A stretch of DNA of 64,000 bases from Mesorhizobium xinjiangense (GCF_009749525.1 NZ_WOAC01000004.1:186001-250000); one strand, 5' to 3'. Positions 19,435 through 28,824 are shown, numbered from the stretch's first letter. Numbers and translations are program-made. The notes: a model not told the origin generated them from the letters alone.

Positions 19435-19811
19435 ACCAACCCGAAACCCGCATCGGCGAAGATGGAACGGTCGCTGTCGAATGTCGGATCGACGCGCCGC
19501 CCGAGACGGTCTGGCGCGCGCTTACCGAGCCGGACCTAGCGGCCGAATGGCTGGGTGTCGCGCCGCTCGATGCGTCGTCAGACGGAGAGAAGGACCAGGC
19601 CGGTTTCGAGATTGTCGATGCGCGGCCCTTCACGCTGGTGCGTTACCGCTGGCATGAGGCTGGAGAGAGTGGCCTTGCCGACACATATGTCACGATAAGG
19701 CTGGCGCCAGCAGACAACGGCGGCACCGCGTTTCGCCTCGACCATACGCCTCCCGGCGCCATGGGAACGCCCGCCAATGCCAACGCCGCGCCGGTGGCGC
19801 TGGCGGCTTGA
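19431..19811 (+). CDS. SRPBCC / AHSA1-like protein
   Basis: 126 residues of the START-like fold: [15 protein letters not shown] near the N-terminus is the typical first helix after strand 1. Overlaps the ArsR stop by four bases. Such ArsR/SRPBCC pairs are common; the second protein is presumed to bind a hydrophobic ligand. It is shorter than most AHSA1 members (about 140-160) and ends in an Ala-rich tail; I see no clear frameshift. Confidence 0.8.
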   Translation: MNQPETRIGEDGTVAVECRIDAPPETVWRALTEPDLAAEWLGVAPLDASSDGEKDQAGFEIVDARPFTLVRYRWHEAGESGLADTYVTIRLAPADNGGTAFRLDHTPPGAMGTPANANAAPVALAA

Positions 19812-19845
19812 TGTGGACTGGACCGAAATCCGGGGAGAAGAACCG

Positions 19846-20463
19846 ATGCGCAACTCAATGAACCTTGTTCCCACGGTGGTCGAGCAGACCCAACGAGGCG
19901 AGCGCTCCTATGACATCTTTTCGCGTCTCCTGCGCGAGCGCATCATCTTTCTCAATGGGATCGTGGACGATGCCTCGGCCTCGCTGATTTGCGCCCAGAT
20001 GCTGTTTCTGGAATCGGAGAATCCGAAGAAGGAAATCCAGTTCTACATCAATTCCCCCGGCGGCGTGGTGACGAGCGGGCTCGCCATCTACGATACGATG
20101 CAGTTCATTCGCGCGCCGGTGGCGACGCTGTGCTACGGCACGGCGCGGTCCATGGGATCGTTCCTCCTGATGGCAGGTGAACCGGGCATGCGTGTCGCAC
20201 TGCCCAATGTCAGCATCCTGTTGCACCAGCTCTCCGGCGGCTTTCAGGGTCAGGCGTCCGACATCGAACGCCATGCCGAGGACATCTTGAGGGTCAAGCG
20301 CCGGCTGAACGGCCTTTACGCAAAGCACTGCGGCCGCTCGCTGGACGAGGTCGAACGCACGCTCGACCGCGACTATTTCATGAGTGCCGAGGAAGCGCGC
20401 GACTGGGGCATCGTCGACGCGGTGCGCGGAAGCCGCGAGGATCTGGAGCCACCCCTGGCGTGA
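19846..20463 (+). CDS. clpP: ATP-dependent Clp protease proteolytic subunit
   Basis: 205 residues of the ClpP serine peptidase family. The triad is visible: Ser in A-R-S-M-G-S, His in L-L-H-Q, Asp in L-D-R-D-Y-F-M. The ATG at 19846 follows GGGGAG by eight bases and starts at the usual ClpP N-terminus. No clpX is adjacent, so this looks like an additional ClpP paralogue (rhizobia often have two to four). It would form tetradecamers fed by ClpA or ClpX. Confidence 0.92.
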   Translation: MRNSMNLVPTVVEQTQRGERSYDIFSRLLRERIIFLNGIVDDASASLICAQMLFLESENPKKEIQFYINSPGGVVTSGLAIYDTMQFIRAPVATLCYGTARSMGSFLLMAGEPGMRVALPNVSILLHQLSGGFQGQASDIERHAEDILRVKRRLNGLYAKHCGRSLDEVERTLDRDYFMSAEEARDWGIVDAVRGSREDLEPPLA

Positions 20464-20485
20464 GCGCCAGGCGCTCGGCCTCTGA

Positions 20486-22174
20486 TTAGCTGCGATCCCG
20501 GAACCGATTGGTGATCGGATAGCGCCTGTCGCGGCCGAAATTCTTTTTGGTGATCTTCACGCCCGGCGCAGCCTGCCGGCGCTTGTATTCGGCAACATAG
20601 AGCAGGTGCTCGATCTTGTGGACGATTTCGCGGTCGTGGCCGCGTGCGACGATTTCGTCGACACCCATTTCGTTTTCCACCAGGCATTCCAGAATGTCGT
20701 CGAGTTGCGGATAGGGCGGCAGCGAATCCTGATCGGTCTGGTCGGGCCTGAGTTCGGCCGAGGGCGCCTTGTCGATGATGTTTTGCGGGATCACCTCGCC
20801 CGACGGACCCAGCGCACCGGGCGGCATATGGGCGTTGCGCCAGCGCGCCAGCGCATAGACCTGCATCTTGTAGAGATCCTTGATCGGGTTGAACCCGCCA
20901 TTCATGTCGCCATAGAGCGTGGCGTAGCCGACCGACATCTCCGACTTGTTGCCCGTCGTCACCACCATCGAGCCGAACTTGTTGGAGATGGCCATGAGAA
21001 TGGTGCCACGCGCGCGGCTTTGCAGGTTTTCCTCCGTGATGCCGGTGTCCGTTCCCTCGAAGATCTGGGTGAGCGCGTGGTTGAAGCCTTCCACGGGCTC
21101 GGCGATCGGAACGATGTCGTAGCGGCAGCCAAGTGCGCGGGCGCAGGCTTCGGCGTCGGCCAGGGACTCGGTGGAGGTATATTTATAGGGCAGCATGACG
21201 GAGCGCAGACGCTCCTCGCCCAGCGCGTCGACGGCAAGGGCCGCACAGATGGCCGAATCGATGCCGCCCGAAAGGCCGATAACGACATTGCGAAAGCCGT
21301 TCTTGTTGACGTAGTCGCGCAGCCCCAACATGCAGGCCCGATAGTCGGCTTCCTCCTTTTCGGGAATGCGCGACATCGGCCCGTCGGTGCATGCCCAGCC
21401 ATCGCCGTCCCGCTTCCATGTCGTGACGACGACGGCTTCCTCGAACTGGCTCATCTGGAAGGCCAGCGACTTGTCGGCGGCAATGGCGAAGGAGGCTCCG
21501 TCGAAGACGAGCTCGTCCTGGCCGCCGAGCTGGTTGGCATACAGGATCGGCAGCTCGCTCTCGATCACCTGCCGGATGACCACCTGATGGCGCACGTCGA
21601 CCTTGCCGCGGTAATAGGGCGAGCTGTTGGGCACGAGCAGGATTTCGGCACCGCTTTCGGCCAGCGTCTCACACACGCCGACATCGTGCCAGATGTCCTC
21701 GCAGATCGGGATACCGAGCCGCACCCCGCGGAAACTGACCGGTCCGGGCATGTCGGGTCCGGCCTGGAAGACGCGTTTTTCGTCGAACTCGCCATAGTTC
21801 GGAAGGTCGAGCTTGTAACGCTCGGCAATCGCCTTGCCGCCGTCGAGGACCATGACCGAATTGTGCAGCCCGCTTTGCCGTTTGAGCGGCGTGCCGATGA
21901 TGACGCCCGGCCCGCCATCGGCGGTGTCGGCGGCGAATTCGTGCACCGCACGCTCGCAGGCAGCCACGAAGGCCGGTTTCAGCACCAAGTCCTCCGGCGG
22001 ATAGCCGGCAATGAAGAGTTCGGTGAACAGCACGAGGTTGGCGCCGTGGCGAGCCGCCTCGGCCCGCGCCTCGCGCGCCTTTGCGAGATTGCCGGCAATG
22101 TCGCCGACGGTCGGATTGAGCTGGGCGACGGCGATGCGTAAAACGTCGGGCGGCGGTGACATATTCGTGCTCAT
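20486..22174 (-). CDS. nadE: Glutamine-dependent NAD+ synthetase
   Basis: 562 residues. Residues 1-260 are the nitrilase-type glutaminase domain with Glu in F-T-E-L-F, Lys in the Y-K-L-D-L-P region and Cys in P-I-C-E-D; residues about 290-562 are the synthetase with the P-loop S-G-G-I-D-S. It converts deamido-NAD to NAD+ with ammonia from glutamine. Convergent with clpP, 22 bases between stops. The internal ATG 12 bases downstream of the first is an alternative start. Confidence 0.95.
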   Translation of the reverse strand: MSTNMSPPPDVLRIAVAQLNPTVGDIAGNLAKAREARAEAARHGANLVLFTELFIAGYPPEDLVLKPAFVAACERAVHEFAADTADGGPGVIIGTPLKRQSGLHNSVMVLDGGKAIAERYKLDLPNYGEFDEKRVFQAGPDMPGPVSFRGVRLGIPICEDIWHDVGVCETLAESGAEILLVPNSSPYYRGKVDVRHQVVIRQVIESELPILYANQLGGQDELVFDGASFAIAADKSLAFQMSQFEEAVVVTTWKRDGDGWACTDGPMSRIPEKEEADYRACMLGLRDYVNKNGFRNVVIGLSGGIDSAICAALAVDALGEERLRSVMLPYKYTSTESLADAEACARALGCRYDIVPIAEPVEGFNHALTQIFEGTDTGITEENLQSRARGTILMAISNKFGSMVVTTGNKSEMSVGYATLYGDMNGGFNPIKDLYKMQVYALARWRNAHMPPGALGPSGEVIPQNIIDKAPSAELRPDQTDQDSLPPYPQLDDILECLVENEMGVDEIVARGHDREIVHKIEHLLYVAEYKRRQAAPGVKITKKNFGRDRRYPITNRFRDRS

Positions 22175-22233
22175 GACAGGGGTTTAGCCTGACCGGACAG
22201 GCACAGCAACTGCTCAAAATATGCGGGGCTTGG

Positions 22234-22947
22234 CTACTCGCCCATATATTCGCGCAGCTTCTCCGGGGAATGGTTCTCGCCGATCGACAGGGCAAGAATC
22301 CGCGAAATATGCGCCCTCGGCAAGCCGGATTCGGCCGCCCATGCATTCATCTGCGCCTGGATGGCGGCGAGATCCTTTTTCGAGCTCGGGCTTTCGCCGA
22401 TCGCCACACCGGCATCGCGCAGGGCGGCCGCCATATCGCGCGAAACGACAAACGTGTCCCAGCCGATCCAGCGCAGGAAATACTGTCCCGTATTGCCGCC
22501 GAGCCGGCTGCCGCTTTTTGCCAGCCAGGCCATCAGTCCGACCTGGTCGTCGGCCGGCCATTCTGCGATAAATCTGCCGAACCCGCCATGCTCGCGCGAC
22601 ACACGATCGACAAAACCCGCATTCTCGCGCACCGCCTTGATCTTCTGAGGGTTGCGCACGATACGCTTGTCGGACGCCAGGCCGTACCAGAAATCGTCCG
22701 GCTGAAACAGCAACCGCTTGGGTTCGAACCCCAGAAAGGCCTCTTCGAAGCCGGGCCACTTCTGATCGATCACGCTCCACACGAAGCCCGCCGAAAAGAT
22801 GCGCTCGGCCATGACCGAAAGGATACGGTCGTCGGTGAGACCGGCCACGGCGGCATTGTCCGGCGTTGCACCAAGCAGCGGCTTCAGTTCCTCCTCGCCG
22901 CCCTTGCGGGCCGCCGCGCGGGCACGGATCTTGGCGAATTCGAGCAT
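22234..22947 (-). CDS. DNA-3-methyladenine glycosylase I-like protein
   Basis: 237 residues resembling the COG2818/Tag group of helix-hairpin-helix glycosylases (W-x-x-I-D-Q-K-W-P-G-F-E-E-A segment, W-P-A-D-D-Q near the middle), which remove 3-methyladenine from DNA. It diverges from E. coli Tag, and the zinc-binding Cys/His set of Tag is not obvious, so enzymatic identity is less certain. The ATG at 22947 is preferred: upstream residues in the same frame look non-coding. Confidence 0.75.
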   Translation of the reverse strand: MLEFAKIRARAAARKGGEEELKPLLGATPDNAAVAGLTDDRILSVMAERIFSAGFVWSVIDQKWPGFEEAFLGFEPKRLLFQPDDFWYGLASDKRIVRNPQKIKAVRENAGFVDRVSREHGGFGRFIAEWPADDQVGLMAWLAKSGSRLGGNTGQYFLRWIGWDTFVVSRDMAAALRDAGVAIGESPSSKKDLAAIQAQMNAWAAESGLPRAHISRILALSIGENHSPEKLREYMGE

Positions 22948-23131
22948 GGCGACCTCCGGGATTCTGCCAAGGCGGCAGACTATCCGAGCCCTGTCGCCGC
23001 GCCAATTGCCCCCGACCAACCTCTTGTGAGGCTGCTGACATGCAGCCCGCATGTCCAGTGACTGTTGGCCTTTCCTGCGATGCGACTTATACAAGCGCCG
23101 GATTGAACGCTCGACACCTGGCGGGGGAAGA

Positions 23132-23767
23132 ATGGGTTTAGCGGCGGAACTGGCGGCAACGGCAATCACGCTGTTTGCGCGTTTCATCACCGCCGTGCGC
23201 GGTATCTGGCAGGGTGTCGAGCCGGTCGAGCGTCAGCGAATCTATTTCGCCAACCATGTCAGCCATGGCGATTTCATCCTGCTCTGGGCCGTGCTGCCCG
23301 AGCGGCTGCAGCGGCGCACCCGGCCCGTGGCCGGCGCCGACTACTGGCTGAAATCACCCGTAAGGCGCTTCATCGGCCGCGACGTCTTCAACGCCGTCCT
23401 CATCGACCGCAACCGCGAGACACGCGCCGACGATCCGATCGCCCAGATGGCCGAGGCGCTCGATGGTGACGCCTCGCTGATCGTCTTCCCCGAGGGCACG
23501 CGCAATGAGACTGACACCCCTCTCCTGCCCTTCAGGAGCGGCCTTTATCATCTGGCCAGAGCGCGGCCCGCCGTCGATCTCGTGCCCGTCTGGATCGACA
23601 ATCTCAACCGCGTCCTGCCCAAGGGTGAGTTCGTGCCAATCCCCTTCATCTGCACCGTCACCTTCGGCGAGGCGATGCATGTCAAACCGGACGAGGAGAA
23701 GGACGCCTTCATCGCGCGCGCCGAGGCCGCCCTTCTTTCCCTCAAAAGCGCGGAGAATGGCGCATGA
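23132..23767 (+). CDS. 1-acyl-glycerol-3-phosphate acyltransferase-like (PlsC family)
   Basis: 211 residues with the acyltransferase block N-H-V-S-H-G-D (H-x4-D) near residue 48 and F-P-E-G-T-R-N near 125. Start at the ATG after GCGGGGGAAGA. It should acylate a lysophosphatidate-like acceptor. First gene of a three-gene cassette joined by ATGA overlaps to a CdsA and a CDP-alcohol transferase, so together they could make a complete phospholipid; the layout recalls E. coli ynbABC. Confidence 0.85.
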   Translation: MGLAAELAATAITLFARFITAVRGIWQGVEPVERQRIYFANHVSHGDFILLWAVLPERLQRRTRPVAGADYWLKSPVRRFIGRDVFNAVLIDRNRETRADDPIAQMAEALDGDASLIVFPEGTRNETDTPLLPFRSGLYHLARARPAVDLVPVWIDNLNRVLPKGEFVPIPFICTVTFGEAMHVKPDEEKDAFIARAEAALLSLKSAENGA

Positions 23768-24714
23768 ACGCCCATCATGCCGATCTGATCGCGCTCCTGG
23801 CAGGCCTTGCGGCCGTGCTCGTCACCGCCTCGATCGCCGGCCATGTCCTCCAGCGCCGCCTGTCGCCGGATGGCACCAACAATGTGATCGAAAACCTGAA
23901 CGACCGCGTGAAAGCGTGGTGGATCATGATCGTCCTGATGGGGCTCGCCCTGCTATTCGGTCGCTTCGGCACAACGCTGCTCTTCGCCTTCGCCTCCTTT
24001 GCGGCGCTGCGCGAATTCATCACCCTCACCGACACGCGCCGGGCCGATCACTGGGCGCTGGCCGCCGCCTTCTTCCTGGTCCTGCCGATCCAGTATTACC
24101 TGATCTATATCGACTGGTACGGGCTCTATTCGATCTTCATCCCGGTCTACGCCTTCCTGCTCATGCCGATCATCGCGGCGCTGCGCGGCGACACGAACCG
24201 CTTTTTCATCCGCATCGCCGAGGTGCAATGGGCGCTGATGATCTGCGTCTTCTGCGTCTCCCACGTGCCGGCCCTGCTCAGCCTGCAGATCCCCGGCTAT
24301 GAAGGGCGCAACGTGCTGCTGATCGCCTTTCTGGTGATCGTCGTGCAGTCGAGCGACGTCCTGCAATATGTCTGGGGCAAGCTCCTGGGCCGCACGAAGA
24401 TCGCGCCCCATCTTTCGCCTTCCAAGACGGTGGAAGGCTTTGCCGGCGGCGCTCTGAGCGCCACGGCCCTGGGTGCCGCCCTCTACTGGATCACGCCTTT
24501 TTCGCCGCTGCAGGCGGGGCTGCTCTCGTTCGCAATCGTGCTGATGGGCTTTTTCGGCGGTCTCGTCATGTCGGCCATCAAGCGCGATCGGGGCGTCAAG
24601 GACTGGGGCCATCTGATCGCCGGCCATGGCGGCTTCATCGACCGGCTGGATTCGGTCATCTTTTCCGCCCCCATCTTCTTCCATCTGGTGCGTTACTGGT
24701 GGTCACTGACATGA
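23764..24714 (+). CDS. cdsA: Phosphatidate cytidylyltransferase
   Basis: 316 residues, about eight membrane helices, ending with the complete CTP transferase signature: S-A-I-K-R near residue 278, then K-D, G-H-G-G and D-R-L-D. It makes CDP-diacylglycerol from phosphatidate and CTP. Overlaps the acyltransferase stop and the next start by ATGA, so the three are translated as one unit. Probably a secondary CdsA, since the housekeeping copy usually sits between uppS and dxr. Confidence 0.9.
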   Translation: MNAHHADLIALLAGLAAVLVTASIAGHVLQRRLSPDGTNNVIENLNDRVKAWWIMIVLMGLALLFGRFGTTLLFAFASFAALREFITLTDTRRADHWALAAAFFLVLPIQYYLIYIDWYGLYSIFIPVYAFLLMPIIAALRGDTNRFFIRIAEVQWALMICVFCVSHVPALLSLQIPGYEGRNVLLIAFLVIVVQSSDVLQYVWGKLLGRTKIAPHLSPSKTVEGFAGGALSATALGAALYWITPFSPLQAGLLSFAIVLMGFFGGLVMSAIKRDRGVKDWGHLIAGHGGFIDRLDSVIFSAPIFFHLVRYWWSLT

Positions 24715-25355
24715 ATGAGAACGAAAACCGCCGCCCGCTGGCCAGCCGCGACACGGGCTGGGCGAAGCTTCTCACGCGCCAGCTGGCCGCAACCGCGATC
24801 ACGCCCAACCAGATTTCGGCGACAAGCATCGTCTTCGCCGCTGCCGCCGGCGCCAGCTTCTGGCTGGCGGGCGACGCAGAGGGGACATTGCGCCCGCTCC
24901 TGCTCATCCTGGCGGCGGCGTTCTGCCAGCTTCGTCTTCTGTGCAATCTGCTCGATGGCATGGTCGCCATCGAGGCCGGCAAAAACGCGCCCGACGGCGC
25001 CTTCTGGAACGAGTTTCCCGACCGCATCGCCGATATCGTCATTCTCGTCGGTCTCGGCTACGGCGTGGGCCTTCCGGCGCTCGGCTGGGCCGCAGCAGCA
25101 CTTGCGGTGCTCACCGCCTATGTGCGCGAGCTCGGCCGCGCCAGCGGGCTGCCGGCCGATTTTTCCGGCCCCATGGCCAAGCCGCATCGCATGGCGCTGG
25201 TCTCCGCCGCCGCTCTTGTCTCGCTGCTGGAGCCCATCTGGAACGGCCGCAACGAACTTTTGGCTGTAGCACTATGGATCGTGGCCCTTGGTTCCGCGTT
25301 CACGGTGCTAAGGCGATCAGTGCGGCTGGTCGGGCGCTTGCGGACGGCCGGCTGA
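24711..25355 (+). CDS. CDP-alcohol phosphatidyltransferase-family protein with altered catalytic motif
   Basis: 214 residues with several membrane helices. The family motif (D-x2-D-G-x2-A-R-x8-G-x3-D-x3-D) can be laid over residues 79-104 with exact spacing, but reads N79, D82-G83, A86, I87, G96, N100, D104. Two of the four Asp are Asn and the Arg is Ile. Start chosen at the ATG overlapping the cdsA stop (24711) rather than the GTG at 24699. It presumably moves a phosphatidyl group from CDP-diacylglycerol to an alcohol, or has lost that activity. Confidence 0.8.
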   Translation: MNENENRRPLASRDTGWAKLLTRQLAATAITPNQISATSIVFAAAAGASFWLAGDAEGTLRPLLLILAAAFCQLRLLCNLLDGMVAIEAGKNAPDGAFWNEFPDRIADIVILVGLGYGVGLPALGWAAAALAVLTAYVRELGRASGLPADFSGPMAKPHRMALVSAAALVSLLEPIWNGRNELLAVALWIVALGSAFTVLRRSVRLVGRLRTAG

Positions 25356-25367
25356 ACTCGCCGCCGG

Positions 25368-25727
25368 TCAGACCGGGCTGCCGGTAAGGCGCTCGACGAG
25401 CGCCAGTAGCCAGACTCCGCCGGCAATCACGATGGCGATCGCGACGGCAAGCGAGCCGCAATCCTTGGCCAGTTGGATGTCGACATTGAATTCGCGCGAA
25501 AAGGCGTCGCAGGCCGCCTCGATGCCGGTGTTGAGCACTTCGACCAGGATAACCAGGAGGATCGCGGCAAGCAGCAGCGCATAGCCCCGCCACGTCGCCG
25601 CCAGGAGCCAGCCGAGCGGCAGCGCCAGGGTGAGGATCACCAGTTCCTGCCGGAATGCGGTCTCGTGTCGGACCAGATAGCGATAGGCCCGCCACGAATT
25701 GATTGCCGCATTGATGATCCTTTCCAC
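25368..25727 (-). CDS. dgkA: Diacylglycerol kinase (DgkA type)
   Basis: 119 residues, the normal size of the trimeric membrane kinase, with three membrane helices and the conserved E-V-L-N-T-G-I-E-A-A segment (E/N/E active-site residues). The start is GTG at 25727: GGAGG sits eight bases upstream, and residues encoded before it are unrelated to the family. It phosphorylates diacylglycerol to phosphatidate, the CdsA substrate. Convergent with the cassette, 12 bases between stops. Confidence 0.9.
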   Translation of the reverse strand: MERIINAAINSWRAYRYLVRHETAFRQELVILTLALPLGWLLAATWRGYALLLAAILLVILVEVLNTGIEAACDAFSREFNVDIQLAKDCGSLAVAIAIVIAGGVWLLALVERLTGSPV

Positions 25728-25797
25728 GATCGCTTCCTCCGATTCGCCGGGCGGCCAAGATTTAGATCGCCCGGCGCAGGAAGGAAACCGTGGAGCG

Positions 25798-26607
25798 TCA
25801 CTGGAACAGCCAGGAATCGTAGGCGAAGAACCCCTGCTCGACCGAATCATGCGTCCGCTCGGCATGCGCGCCCTCGCCCGCCGCGCCATAGGCGAAGAAG
25901 AGCGGCATCAGATGCTCGTCGGTCGGATGGTTGTCGGCCGGATAAGGCGCCTTCTCCTTCCAGTCGAGGATCGCCTGCCGGTCGCCGGCGGCAAAGCGCT
26001 GCGCAAACCAGTCCGTGAACGCCTTGACCTTTTGCGGCATCTCGGGATCGACCGAGCGCCCCAGGCGCGCGGCGCCGAAATAGGCCCGCAGATTGTGCGT
26101 GATGTGCCCGGAGCCGATCAGCAGCACGCCGTCGTCGCGCAACGGCGCCAGCGCGGCACCGGCCCGGTAGTGCCAGGCGGCGTCGCGATGCGGATCGATC
26201 GAAACCTGCACGACCGGAATATCGGCTTCGGGAAATGCGAGCTTGAGGGGCGTCCATACGCCGTGGTCATAGCCGCGCTTGCCGACGGTCGAGGGCTCCA
26301 GCCCGGCCTCCCCGAGCAGGCCGACCACCCGGCCCGCCAGATCAGGGTCGCCCGGCGCCGGATATTGCATCTCGTAAAGTTCCGGCGCGAACCCGCCGAA
26401 ATCATAGATCATTTCCGGTTTCGGGTCGGACACGACGACAACCCCGTCGGCCTCGAAATGCGCCGACATGATAACGATCGCCTTCGGCCGCGGAAAAAGT
26501 CCGGACAGGCCTTCCAGATAGTGACGCGCGGCGATGTCGTCGATCACGATGTTCGGTCCGCCATGCGAGATGAACAGCGTCGGCATCTTTGTGGCTGATA
26601 CGCTCAT
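25798..26607 (-). CDS. LigB-family class III extradiol dioxygenase (YgiD/DOPA-dioxygenase-like)
   Basis: 269 residues starting with T-L-F-I-S-H-G-G-P-N (first iron/zinc His), M-S-A-H-F-E near residue 50 and a G-S-G-H-I-T-H segment near 170. These match the E. coli YgiD type of 4,5-DOPA extradiol dioxygenase. The real aromatic substrate is unknown. GGAGG lies just upstream. Monocistronic between dgkA and the GFA gene. Confidence 0.85.
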   Translation of the reverse strand: MSVSATKMPTLFISHGGPNIVIDDIAARHYLEGLSGLFPRPKAIVIMSAHFEADGVVVVSDPKPEMIYDFGGFAPELYEMQYPAPGDPDLAGRVVGLLGEAGLEPSTVGKRGYDHGVWTPLKLAFPEADIPVVQVSIDPHRDAAWHYRAGAALAPLRDDGVLLIGSGHITHNLRAYFGAARLGRSVDPEMPQKVKAFTDWFAQRFAAGDRQAILDWKEKAPYPADNHPTDEHLMPLFFAYGAAGEGAHAERTHDSVEQGFFAYDSWLFQ

Positions 26608-26714
26608 GGGACAAGCCTCCTTGCCCTCCTATCTAGCGCCACGTGACGCAACACGGGAGGGCATGGAAAGGCAACTGATTGTTCAACGAAGCCGAACGCG
26701 TGTTGCAATATCGT

Positions 26715-27134
26715 TCAACGTCCAGATGCTGCAGATGACGGCCCGGGGCCGGCATATTGGGCAAGCCCGTCGGAGATCTCGTAATAATCGCCCTTGTCGG
26801 CAACAAAGATGTGGCTCTCACTCTCGAGCCCGGACGGCGTGTCGAACGTCCCGGCCATGATCGAGATATGGCCTCCATCGTCGGGTTTCCAGAAGAGCGC
26901 CGAGCCGCAGATGCGGCAAAACCCCCGGTGCGCCAGGTTCGAAGCCGCGTACCAGGTCAGGTTGTCGGCGCCGTCGATCTCGATCCGGTCGTCGGCAACA
27001 TTGGTTGCGGCGTAGATATGGCCCGTCTGACGGCGGCATTGTGTGCAGTGGCAATAGACGACACCGCGCAGCGGTCCTGAAACCGTGTAGAGTACCGCCC
27101 CGCACAGACAGCCGCCTGCATGAACATCACTCAT
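26715..27134 (-). CDS. GFA-family (glutathione-dependent formaldehyde-activating/CENP-V-like) zinc protein
   Basis: 139 residues with the typical Cys pattern: G-C-L-C-G near residue 8, C-H-C-T-Q-C near 30 and C-R-I-C near 75, binding two zinc ions. The ATG at 27134 follows AAGGAGGA; the frame is open further upstream but is not protein-like. Gfa was described as speeding glutathione addition to formaldehyde, though most members are uncharacterised. Confidence 0.88.
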   Translation of the reverse strand: MSDVHAGGCLCGAVLYTVSGPLRGVVYCHCTQCRRQTGHIYAATNVADDRIEIDGADNLTWYAASNLAHRGFCRICGSALFWKPDDGGHISIMAGTFDTPSGLESESHIFVADKGDYYEISDGLAQYAGPGPSSAASGR

Positions 27135-27252
27135 CGAACTGTCCTCCTTGCTCACCGGCATCGCTTTTCTCGTCGGGCGACTCAAGCGCATATTTTTCAA
27201 TGAACAGATCAGTCGTGTGAAATGCACGGCGCGCGGCGGAGCGTCCAGCACG

Positions 27253-27279
27253 AAAAAGGGCGCCGGCATAGCGGCGCCC
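27253..27279 (-). terminator. Terminator of the DAHP synthase gene
   Basis: On the minus strand an 8-bp GC stem (27272-27279 with 27258-27265) and a 6-base loop run into five T, 25 bases after the DAHP synthase stop. Confidence 0.88.
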
Positions 27280-27303
27280 TCCATGCAGCACATGCGGTTC
27301 GCT

Positions 27304-28680
27304 TCAGGCGCTGACCGCCTGGCGAACGGGCCTGTCGGCCTTGCTCTTTTTCAGAAGCTCGGAGACCAGGAAAGCCAGATCGATCGCCTGATCGGCATTC
27401 AGCCGCGGATCGCAATGGGTGTGGTAGCGATCCTGCAATTCCTCGTCGCGAATGGCGCGCGCGCCACCGGTGCACTCGGTGACGTTCTTGCCCGTCATCT
27501 CGACATGGATGCCGCCGGGATGCGTGCCCTCGGCGCGATGCACATCGAAGAAGCTCTGGACCTCGCCGAGAATGCGGTCGAACGGACGCGTCTTGTAGCC
27601 CGCCGCCGTGATCGTGTTGCCGTGCATCGGGTCGCACGACCACACCACCTTGCGGCCTTCGCGCTCGACCGCACGAACCAACTTGGGCAGATGCTCGCCG
27701 ACCTTGTCGTGGCCATAGCGGGCGATCAGCGTCAGCCGTCCCGGCTCATTCTCCGGATTGAGGACGTCGATCAGTTCGATGAGACCGTCCGGCGTGAGCG
27801 AGGGGCCGCATTTCAGGCCGAGCGGGTTCTTGATGCCGCGGCAATATTCGATATGCGCATGATCGGGCTGGCGCGTGCGATCGCCGATCCAGATCATGTG
27901 GCCCGACGTCGCGTACCAGTCGCCGGAGGTCGAATCGACGCGCGTCAGCGCCTCCTCATAGCCCAGCAGCAATGCTTCGTGGCTGGTGTAGAAATCGGTC
28001 TCGCGCAGCGCGAAATTGGTATCCGAGGTGATACCGACCGCCCGCATGAAGTCGATCGTCTCGGTGATGCGGTTGGCGAGCGCCTCGTAGCGCTCCGACT
28101 GGGGGCTGTCGGAGACGAAGCCGAGCATCCATTTGTGGACGTTCTCCAGGTTCGCGAAACCGCCCTGGGCGAAGGCACGCAACAGGTTGAGCGTGGCCGC
28201 CGACTGCCGATAAGCCATCTCCTGGCGTGCCGGATCGGGAATGCGCGACTTGGCGTCGAACTCGATGCCGTTGATGATGTCGCCGCGATAGCTGGGCAGC
28301 GTGACGCCGTCCTTGGTCTCGTTGTCGGACGAGCGCGGCTTGGCGAACTGGCCGGCAATGCGGCCGACCTTGACCACCGGCTGCGCGCCGGCATAGGTCA
28401 GCACCACCGACATCTGCAGGAAGACGCGAAAGAAGTCGCGGATGTTGTCGGCCCCGTGCTCGGCAAAGCTTTCGGCGCAGTCGCCGCCCTGCAGCAAAAA
28501 CGCCTCGCCATTGGCGACGGCGGCGAGCTGCTTCTTCAGCTTGCGCGCTTCCCCTGCAAAAACCAGCGGCGGATAGGTCGCCAATTGCTTTTCGGTCTCG
28601 GCCAGAGCGGCCTGATCCGGATAGGCGGGAACCTGCAGGATCGGTTTCGTGCGCCAGGAATTCGGAGACCATTTCGTCAT
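27304..28680 (-). CDS. 3-deoxy-7-phosphoheptulonate synthase, class II
   Basis: 458 residues, the class II (plant/Mycobacterium/rhizobial) DAHP synthase. Recognisable parts are the [10 protein letters not shown] segment near residue 65 (metal-binding Cys), the K-C-G-P-S segment and C-D-P-M-H-G-N near 345. It joins phosphoenolpyruvate and erythrose-4-phosphate as the first step of aromatic synthesis. Start at ATG 28680, beginning the usual W-S-P-N-S-W-R segment. A terminator follows and a palindrome lies upstream. Confidence 0.95.
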   Translation of the reverse strand: MTKWSPNSWRTKPILQVPAYPDQAALAETEKQLATYPPLVFAGEARKLKKQLAAVANGEAFLLQGGDCAESFAEHGADNIRDFFRVFLQMSVVLTYAGAQPVVKVGRIAGQFAKPRSSDNETKDGVTLPSYRGDIINGIEFDAKSRIPDPARQEMAYRQSAATLNLLRAFAQGGFANLENVHKWMLGFVSDSPQSERYEALANRITETIDFMRAVGITSDTNFALRETDFYTSHEALLLGYEEALTRVDSTSGDWYATSGHMIWIGDRTRQPDHAHIEYCRGIKNPLGLKCGPSLTPDGLIELIDVLNPENEPGRLTLIARYGHDKVGEHLPKLVRAVEREGRKVVWSCDPMHGNTITAAGYKTRPFDRILGEVQSFFDVHRAEGTHPGGIHVEMTGKNVTECTGGARAIRDEELQDRYHTHCDPRLNADQAIDLAFLVSELLKKSKADRPVRQAVSA

Positions 28681-28729
28681 AACAACACCCAATTGACACA
28701 TGGGGAGCGCGCGGATCGGCACGCCCGGC

Positions 28730-28747
28730 TCCTGCACGATTGCAGGA
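28730..28747. promoter_or_regulatory. Inverted repeat upstream of DAHP synthase, candidate operator
   Basis: Perfect 7-bp inverted repeat TCCTGCA-N4-TGCAGGA, 50 bases before the DAHP synthase ATG and just after a TATAGA that could be a -10 on the minus strand. GCATCCTG occurs again 16 bases further up. There is no T run, so it is not a good terminator for the upstream gene. Regulatory role is inferred. Confidence 0.35.
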
Positions 28748-28824
28748 TGCGGCTCTATACAGGATGCAGCACTGCGACACCACCCCGCAATCCCGCTGTC
28801 GTGGGCTTGCCGGGCCTATCGGCA

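Noticed and set aside
19431-19811. SRPBCC gene as truncated or frameshifted because it is short
   Set aside because: No continuation of the fold is seen in other frames, and the Ala-rich end may be normal for this subgroup.
20606-22141. 511-residue plus-strand frame opposite nadE
   Set aside because: Shadow of a complete NAD synthetase with all motifs visible on the other strand.
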